From assembly GCA_016508695.1 (NCBI GenBank), contig VNKQ01000009.1:1612001-1676000 (forward strand): a DNA stretch of 64,000 nt, given 5' to 3'. The translations under genes and the position numbers were made by a program. Shown here in pieces: positions 59,128 through 64,000 of the stretch (position 1 is the stretch's first letter; each line of letters begins with the position of its first letter). The notes beneath the pieces were generated by a model. The model saw only the letters and a program-made list of their open reading frames with translations. It had not been told where the DNA came from and did no database searches. This DNA comes from Hyphodiscus hymeniophilus (lineage: Eukaryota; Ascomycota; Leotiomycetes; Helotiales; Hyphodiscaceae).

Positions 59128-60097
59128 CTAGCAGCAGCCACCACGCTCATTCTCGATTTGTATGTTGATTGGGTCCGAGAAGTCCCCACTGAATTCTTCC
59201 GATTCTTCTTGAGCAAGGGCGTTTCTGGCAATGACTGTTTTCATGATCAGCAGAGGTCCCACTGATTGGGTCTGAGTGGCTGACCTTCAAATGCTTGCTC
59301 TACATTGATTGCCTCCTTTGCGCTGGTCTCGAAATACAGAATCCCACCCTTTGATTGACAGAAAGTCATGGCACGTTTCGAGGAAATCTAGAAGCCTAAT
59401 CAGTCATTGTGCCTCAACATGAGCGCGAGAAACGTACCACTCTCTTGTTTTCCTCAACATCAATCTTGTTGCCTAGTACAACCTGGAAAGAAGGTCAGTA
59501 CGCAGTACGCAGCTTCGGCATACCTGAAAACGACACTTACGAATGGAAAATTATCGGGATCTCGAGGAGAAGCCTGAATTAAGAACTCGTCCCTCCAGCT
59601 ATCAAGAGTATCAAAACTCTTCGAATTGTTGACGTCGTAGACCAGCACGCAGCAATCTGCACCTCTGTAGAAAGCAACTCCTAGCGACTGAAATCTCTCT
59701 TGGCCAGCGGTATCCCAGAGCTATATATGCATCAGCTATCCGGGTCGCTGATTTGGAGCAAGAAAAGGCCGTACCTGCATAGTAACCAATCGATCATCCA
59801 CCAGAACTTCCTTTGTCAGGAAGTCCGCACCGATTGTGGCCTTGTAGCTGGCGCTGAACTTTTTGTTGACCTGCCCACCCATCAGCCCGCCGTTCATGTA
59901 GTCTTGAGGTTGTTTGCGCGGGAAAGTGGGAGGTCATGAGACGTACATATTGGTTCATCAAACTCGTTTTGCCTACTCCGCTATCTCCCAAGATGATGAC
60001 CTATACATCTTAGGTCAGTATGCAACCGCATGATATCTTCTGCATCTGGCGACTGTGAGGCACGTACCTTGAGCAAGACCTTCTTCCTGGATGCCAT
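59128..60097 (-). CDS. Rab7/Ypt7-family small GTPase
   Basis: Seven exons, 60097-60068, 60000-59947, 59870-59775, 59720-59541, 59482-59438, 59387-59285 and 59234-59128, give 204 aa. The P-loop GDSGVGKTSLMNQY, the switch I region YKATIGADFLTKEV, switch II WDTAGQERFQSLGVAFYRGAD, the guanine motifs GNKID and ETSAKEA, and a C-terminal double cysteine (GGCC) for geranylgeranylation are all present. These match Rab7/Ypt7, which controls homotypic vacuole fusion, late endosome traffic and autophagosome-vacuole fusion. Seven exons in under 1 kb, one only 30 nt, is intron-dense but common for this gene in filamentous fungi. It is divergent from ATG16. Confidence 0.93.
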
Positions 60098-60459
60098 GTT
60101 GATATGGAGCCGATCAAGAGCTGGAGACGGTGTGCGATAACGATCCCTCTTCAGAACTCCTCAAACAATGCAGTAAGAGACCAGGCCAAAGTGAGCGACT
60201 CGGAAATGCTTCTCTCGTCAAGGAATGCTGTGCTGCCTCGTGAAGCTTGCGTTTGCGAAGGGATGTTGTTTGTTGTCTCGAGGTCGCTTGAGCAATGATG
60301 TAGAGCTTCTAGATTCGCGCTAAAACGAGCTCTCCTATCGGCGTTATCGACGAGACGACAGCCTTGGATTGTCACGACCAACTCAGCCGCGTGACAGGGG
60401 AATCACAACTTCCTCACCAGAGATGCAGCATCCCCGACTTCCCTCTTGCAGGACAGACT
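60098..60459. promoter_or_regulatory. Divergent promoter region between Rab7/Ypt7 and ATG16
   Basis: This 362-bp region between two outward start codons must serve both genes. No motif was assigned. Confidence 0.5.
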
Positions 60460-61147
60460 ATGACCATGGCACATTCGTGGCGTGAGGAATACGTCCAGGC
60501 TCTGCACGAGCGGGACAAACGGGAGAAAGCCAGCTATGGACGGCTGGATAGCAAGTTCATTGAAGCTTGTAGGGCCTTCGTTCCTTTTGCCACTATACCT
60601 TGCTAACGTGTCGAAGATACAAATCTCTTAGATCGAACCGCTGCTCTCGAGGCAGAAAAGACTGCGAATGTGACCGCCAAGGACCCCTCCCCGATAAACC
60701 CCTCACTGCCTCCTACCTCCAACGATGGGACGGCGCAGCTCAGGAGCGACCTCGCTGAAGCCTTGCGATCAAACGGCACCCTGCAGGGGCGGATCAAGGC
60801 AGCTGAGACGGAGTTGGTGAAGCTGCGAGTGAAGGCGAAAGTGGACAGCAAAACGATACAGGATCTTACGAGGAAGGAGGCAGTCCTTGCTCAGAAGGTT
60901 AGAGATCGAGATGAAGAGTTGAAAGGGAAAGGCGGGCTTCTAGAAGTAAGCTATGAAATAGGTTATTGACCGAGAGATAGCTGATCGTTTATAGAGTGTT
61001 CAAGACGAAATGATCTCGCTCAATCTACAGCTCAACATGTCCGAGAAGACAGCGAAGAAGTTGAAAGAGGAAAATAAAGAGCTCATAGATCGGTGGATGG
61101 CACGAATAGGTCATGAGGCTGATGAGATGAACAAAACTCTGGGTTGA
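60460..61147 (+). CDS. ATG16: Autophagy protein 16
   Basis: Exons 60460-60568, 60617-60945 and 60995-61147 give 196 aa. The N-terminal HSWREEYVQALHERDKREKA is the Atg5-binding helix pattern of fungal Atg16. A low-complexity linker follows, then a long coiled coil (about residues 75-185) that mediates dimerisation, ending ENKELIDRWMARIGHEADEMN, the conserved end of the family. There is no WD40 domain, as expected in fungi. Atg16 anchors the Atg12-Atg5 conjugate to the phagophore so that it can promote Atg8 lipidation. Introns are GT-AG, 48 and 49 bp. The start is the first ATG giving the conserved N-terminus. A second ATG lies two codons downstream. Confidence 0.9.
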
Positions 61148-61343
61148 ACGCTTGGCTCGAATAAACTCAATAATGCATCTAGAAGGAGTCTGAAGCCCCG
61201 CTGCGTACGTTATTCATACATTCTATTCTGCATCAATCGTGTGCTACTGATGCATGCTATCCAAAGCTACCCAAAATCTTACACATGAATGTTATGCTCC
61301 TTAACCAACCAACTAATAAGTACTAGTCTGATCCAATCCAAGT

Positions 61344-62953
61344 CTATTCTTTAGGCGCCAATTTTTTGATGAAACTCTGTAGCCGCTTCTCGTCCTTGGT
61401 GGTTCTGTAATATTTGCCCCCGGCATCGGTCCAACTCACACTCCTGCCATAATAGGAGTCTTCTTCGTCACGGAAGTTGTTGATTGGGTCATAGAGATTC
61501 CATTCGGTGATCTGATGGCCTGGTGTTATAAAAGGCCGCAGGGATATGATCTGACAGCCGTCCTTCACATCCAAGAAGAGCAGCTTCAGCTTCTCATTCA
61601 GCTCGGTGGTAAAAGCCTGGTTGTTGATCAAAATGACGTCCGCACGCTTGATGGTTTCTTTGATGGGATTATTCTCCAGAAAGTCGCCCTTTTCAAGACG
61701 TACCCGGCCCGGCCTGACTCCCCAGAGGCGGCATCGAGCTTGGAATTCCTCCTTCTGGCGATCAGCTAGTGTGTATGCGTTCTTCATCATTTCGCAGCCC
61801 CAGCTCTCACAACCGATCTCCAAGGCCGCTTGCAAGGCGACGTTCCCAACGCCGGAACCCAGGTCGACAAAGACTTGGTCTGACTTCATTTTCGTTTCTT
61901 TGAGGATCTTGGAGATGAAAGAGTCGAGAAGCTCGCCATAGACGTTGTCTGTTCCGTTCTCATAGGCTTTCAGTAGGTCGACTTCGGGGGAAACCGCGCG
62001 ATCATAGACCTGTCGGAGGATTATGTGGACCATATCTAGGGGAAGGTGGTGTTTGTTATCGAGATTCTTGGCTAGGACTCCATCTTTAATGAGAGCTTCT
62101 AAAGCCTCATTGTATGCATTCACCGCGCTCTTGAAGCCATCTATCAGATCTTGATCCTGCCTATTCCTCGACAGCAAGTTCATCGCCCTCTGAATCTTCC
62201 GAATAAAGCCACTATTCTCGTCCGTGAAAGGTTTCTGCTGGTCCTCTGTGAGATAGACTTCCGCGACGATCCTCGCAATATCGTAGATTTCCCGTAGAGA
62301 GTCGATCTTGTCTTTGCCGTAGACGAGGTCGTATCTATGATGATCGTCAGCCTCGCCACCCAGCCCGCAGCCTCTGAGCCCGCCTCAACTAACCTCTCCC
62401 GCTGAGAAGCACTCGGATACTTCAGCTCCACCGTGACCTTGTGCGCCTGCAGATCAGGCACCTTCGACTTCCGCACAGGAGAAGCGACGTCGGCGGCGTG
62501 GATCATCGGGAAGAGCCCATCGTCCCGCGAGAAGCCACGCTTGGAGCGAAGCTTCCTCTTCGTATCGATCGTCGGCGTGGGCGGTTCAGTCCTCTGGCGC
62601 TTATTCGAGCCGACCGACGAGCGCGACGCCAGATCGTCCGCGTACCCCTCGTCGTCGTCGTCGCTGTCGTCGCCGAAGTTGGGCTTCGCCTCGCCCGGGC
62701 TTCGCTGGCGAGAGGCCTTGCGCTTCGTGGAGGGCACGTCGAGACGGTCGGGGGTCGCGGGGCTGTGGGTGTGTCGTTGCGCATTTGCGGGTGAGGATCT
62801 CTTCGGATCGTGCGTCTTCCCAAAAGCTCTCGCAGCTTTCGCAGTCGCGGCGAGACGTGAGGGTAAAGGTGCTGGGGCCTTTGGGGCGGCGATGCGTTCA
62901 GTCCTGGTGTGTTGCGAGACGGGCTTGATGCTTGACTTTGCGCCTCCGAACAT
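61344..62953 (-). CDS. DOT1: Histone H3 lysine-79 methyltransferase Dot1
   Basis: Exons 62953-62394 and 62334-61344 give 516 aa. The intron is GT-AG, 59 bp. The first 190 residues are basic and disordered, with an acidic patch (DDSDDDDEGY), fitting the DNA/nucleosome-contacting N-terminus of fungal Dot1. The catalytic domain has YGELLDSFISKILKE, the SAM-binding motif VFVDLGSGVGNVALQAA, the acidic loop GCEMMKNAY, and VILINNQAFTTELNEKL, the counterpart of the NNFAF motif. RPFITPGHQITEWNL follows near the end. There is no SET domain, as expected. Dot1 methylates H3K79 on nucleosomes and influences silencing and DNA-damage checkpoints. The C-terminus at 61344 is complete. Confidence 0.95.
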
Positions 62954-63540
62954 TGCAAGGGGGTGTGAGAGGGTGATATAATGGAAAAGAAAAGTGAAAA
63001 TTCAGTGCAAGCCACCCAGAAAAGATATCGGAGCAAGGTAATCTGTACTTATGGAAATAAAGAGAAAAGGAGTGTGTTTGCTTTAGTTTGTGTAAAATCT
63101 CTCAGCCTCACCACTCCTGCAAGGCAAACAGTCTACACGCTAAAGAACGTATACAGGGATCCTTGACCCGAGAATAGGGGTAACCGAGTCGATTCCGATT
63201 GCCGCGATTGCTTTCATGTTGTTGAAGAATGGTAATTCTTCACAACCAATTATTCTAGGATATATCAACCGGTTGAGTGCTTCAACGTCTATTCGCAAAA
63301 TAGAGACATCACCTTCTATGCAGTGATGGGTAAATCATTTCATACAGATCATCATATGTTTCCGTAATGAATCACGCTACCTTAAGGTATTCACGCACTG
63401 TTCACGCTGCCGATAAACTCCACTCTGTGGACCGTAAGATGTCGTCTGCCTCCCCGGAGTTACGTAGAATACCAAAAGAATACAACAATCGAAACTGAAA
63501 TTCACCTGTCCCGCCCACCCGTAAAAACCCCAAAGGCCAA
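62954..63540. other. Intergenic, Dot1 promoter side
   Basis: No gene was recognised. A block at about 63496-63540 resembles a block at about 63880-63930 (both include GCCCACC, TGTAGAAAC/CGTAAAAAC and AAAGGCC), suggesting an old repeat around the 5S genes. Confidence 0.45.
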
Positions 63541-63550
63541 AAAAAGAAAA
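63541..63550 (-). terminator. Pol III T-run terminator of the 5S gene
   Basis: On the minus strand, TTTTCTTTTT directly follows the 5S 3' end. Runs of four or more T stop RNA polymerase III. Confidence 0.75.
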
Positions 63551-63669
63551 ACATACAACAGCAGGTATTCGCTGGTGGTCACCCACCCAACTACTAATCT
63601 GCCGATCTGAGGCTTGTGTATGGCAGAGCGGACGGGATGCCCAATTCTCCTCAGTCTATGGTCGTATGT
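63551..63669 (-). rRNA. 5S ribosomal RNA gene
   Basis: The minus strand starts ACATACGACCATAG, contains ATCCCGTCCGCTCT, TTAGTAGTTGGGTGGGTGA and CCACCAGCGAATACC, and ends CTGTTGTATGT. This is 119 nt and matches the well-known fungal 5S sequence throughout, with 5' and 3' ends able to pair in helix I. The internal promoter region is intact and a T-run follows. 5S genes are dispersed singly in filamentous ascomycetes, which fits this position among protein genes. Confidence 0.95.
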
Positions 63670-63761
63670 GACAGACAACAGCTTATCTAGATATATATCT
63701 GGGATTTGTATGGGCCAGAGCGGACGGGAACCCCAATATTCCTCAGTCTGTGGTCGTATAT
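63670..63761 (-). pseudogene. Internally deleted 5S rRNA copy joined directly to the intact 5S gene
   Basis: The minus strand starts ATATACGACCACAGACTGAGG and follows 5S for about 68 nt, through TTCCCGTCCGCTCT. It diverges at an AT-rich ATATATATC stretch and ends AGCTGTTGTCTGTC, matching the 5S 3' end. About 27 nt of the middle are missing, including most of the internal control region. There is essentially no spacer before the intact gene starts at 63669. It is a non-functional tandem copy. Confidence 0.8.
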
Positions 63762-64000
63762 AGTATATATGTTGCAATATAGGACTATAACTCATTTTGC
63801 TTAGAAGGGATTAGCGACCTGGCCCATGGAACTTAGCGGACCAAGAAAAATGTGTACTGGTACCCAAAGAACCACCAGTCCAGAACTAAATTCAAGACGG
63901 CCCACCTGTAGAAACACCACTATTTAAAGGCCCACATCACTGCTGTTGTTAAAAATTTGTTCCTTTGAACAAATACAAGTTTGAGATCTTTATTAAGTCG
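63762..64000. other. Right flank, no gene recognised
   Basis: This is upstream sequence of the 5S pair. It contains the block at about 63880-63930 that resembles 63496-63545, and a small perfect inverted repeat ATTTGTTC-CTTT-GAACAAAT at 63955-63974. The window ends without a gene. Confidence 0.45.

Noticed and set aside
63377..63795. Two overlapping minus-strand ORFs (69 and 97 codons) with a repeated peptide
   Set aside because: The repetition comes from the 5S rRNA gene and its deleted copy, so these are not proteins.
1..64000. CRISPR arrays, operons, tRNA genes
   Set aside because: No regularly spaced repeats, no polycistronic arrangement and no cloverleaf-type sequence were seen. The genome is eukaryotic, so the first two are not expected.

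Overview
The window is nuclear DNA of a filamentous ascomycete (Pezizomycotina). The evidence is short GT-AG introns of about 44-97 bp, with CTAAC/CTGAC-like branch sites where I checked them. There is also a fungal gene set (Dot1, Atg16, a Rab7-type GTPase, Rrp5, a Zn2Cys6 factor, a CYP53-like P450), a dispersed 5S rRNA gene, and two very AT-rich transposon blocks whose repeat copies differ almost only by C-to-T/G-to-A transitions, the mark of RIP (repeat-induced point mutation). Leotiomycetes is my guess for the class, with low confidence. About 42 kb is normal gene-bearing sequence and about 22 kb is transposon.

Layout. 1-1003: no gene recognised. 1008-11457: a Tc1/mariner-superfamily DNA transposon with 68-bp terminal inverted repeats, itself invaded by a chromodomain Ty3/Gypsy element (1985-8781). 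12.3-13.2 kb: relic of a secreted-protein gene. 14.1-16.2 kb: GH1 beta-glucosidase. 17.2-17.4 kb: helicase-like fragment. 17.6-24.7 kb: a metabolic group of TauD/TfdA dioxygenase, DUF427 protein, CYP53-like P450 and Zn2Cys6 regulator. 26.1-28.2 kb: ferric reductase-like oxidoreductase. 29.2-31.0 kb: aldehyde dehydrogenase. 31.7-37.1 kb: RRP5. 37.4-40.0 kb: YMC020W-like alpha/beta hydrolase. 41.0-42.4 kb: membrane-anchored heme-oxygenase-like protein. 42.8-55.9 kb: a rhodopsin-domain (PTH11-like) membrane protein gene split by an 11.4-kb Ty1/Copia element (43113-54536), which carries a second Copia element in the opposite orientation (47740-53165). 56.5-58.0 kb: EamA/SLC35F-type transporter. 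59.1-61.1 kb: head-to-head Rab7/Ypt7 and ATG16. 61.3-63.0 kb: DOT1. 63.55-63.76 kb: a 5S rRNA gene joined to an internally deleted 5S copy.

How the genes relate. Housekeeping genes (RRP5, Ypt7, ATG16, DOT1, YMC020W-like, SLC35F-like) lie mostly right of 31 kb, and the accessory oxidative/carbohydrate genes lie left of it. Several pairs are divergent with short shared promoters (RRP5/YMC020W-like, 237 bp; YPT7/ATG16, 362 bp; TauD/DUF427, 571 bp). Both Ypt7 and Atg16 serve autophagy and vacuole traffic. The dioxygenase-P450-regulator group looks like a small catabolic or detoxification locus, but no substrate can be read from sequence.

The strongest unusual observation is the split rhodopsin-domain gene. 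Both halves, the target-site duplication and the reading frame across it can be followed base by base. I did not find a clearly new defence or regulatory system. The least explained sequence is the non-transposase part of the Tc1/mariner-like element.
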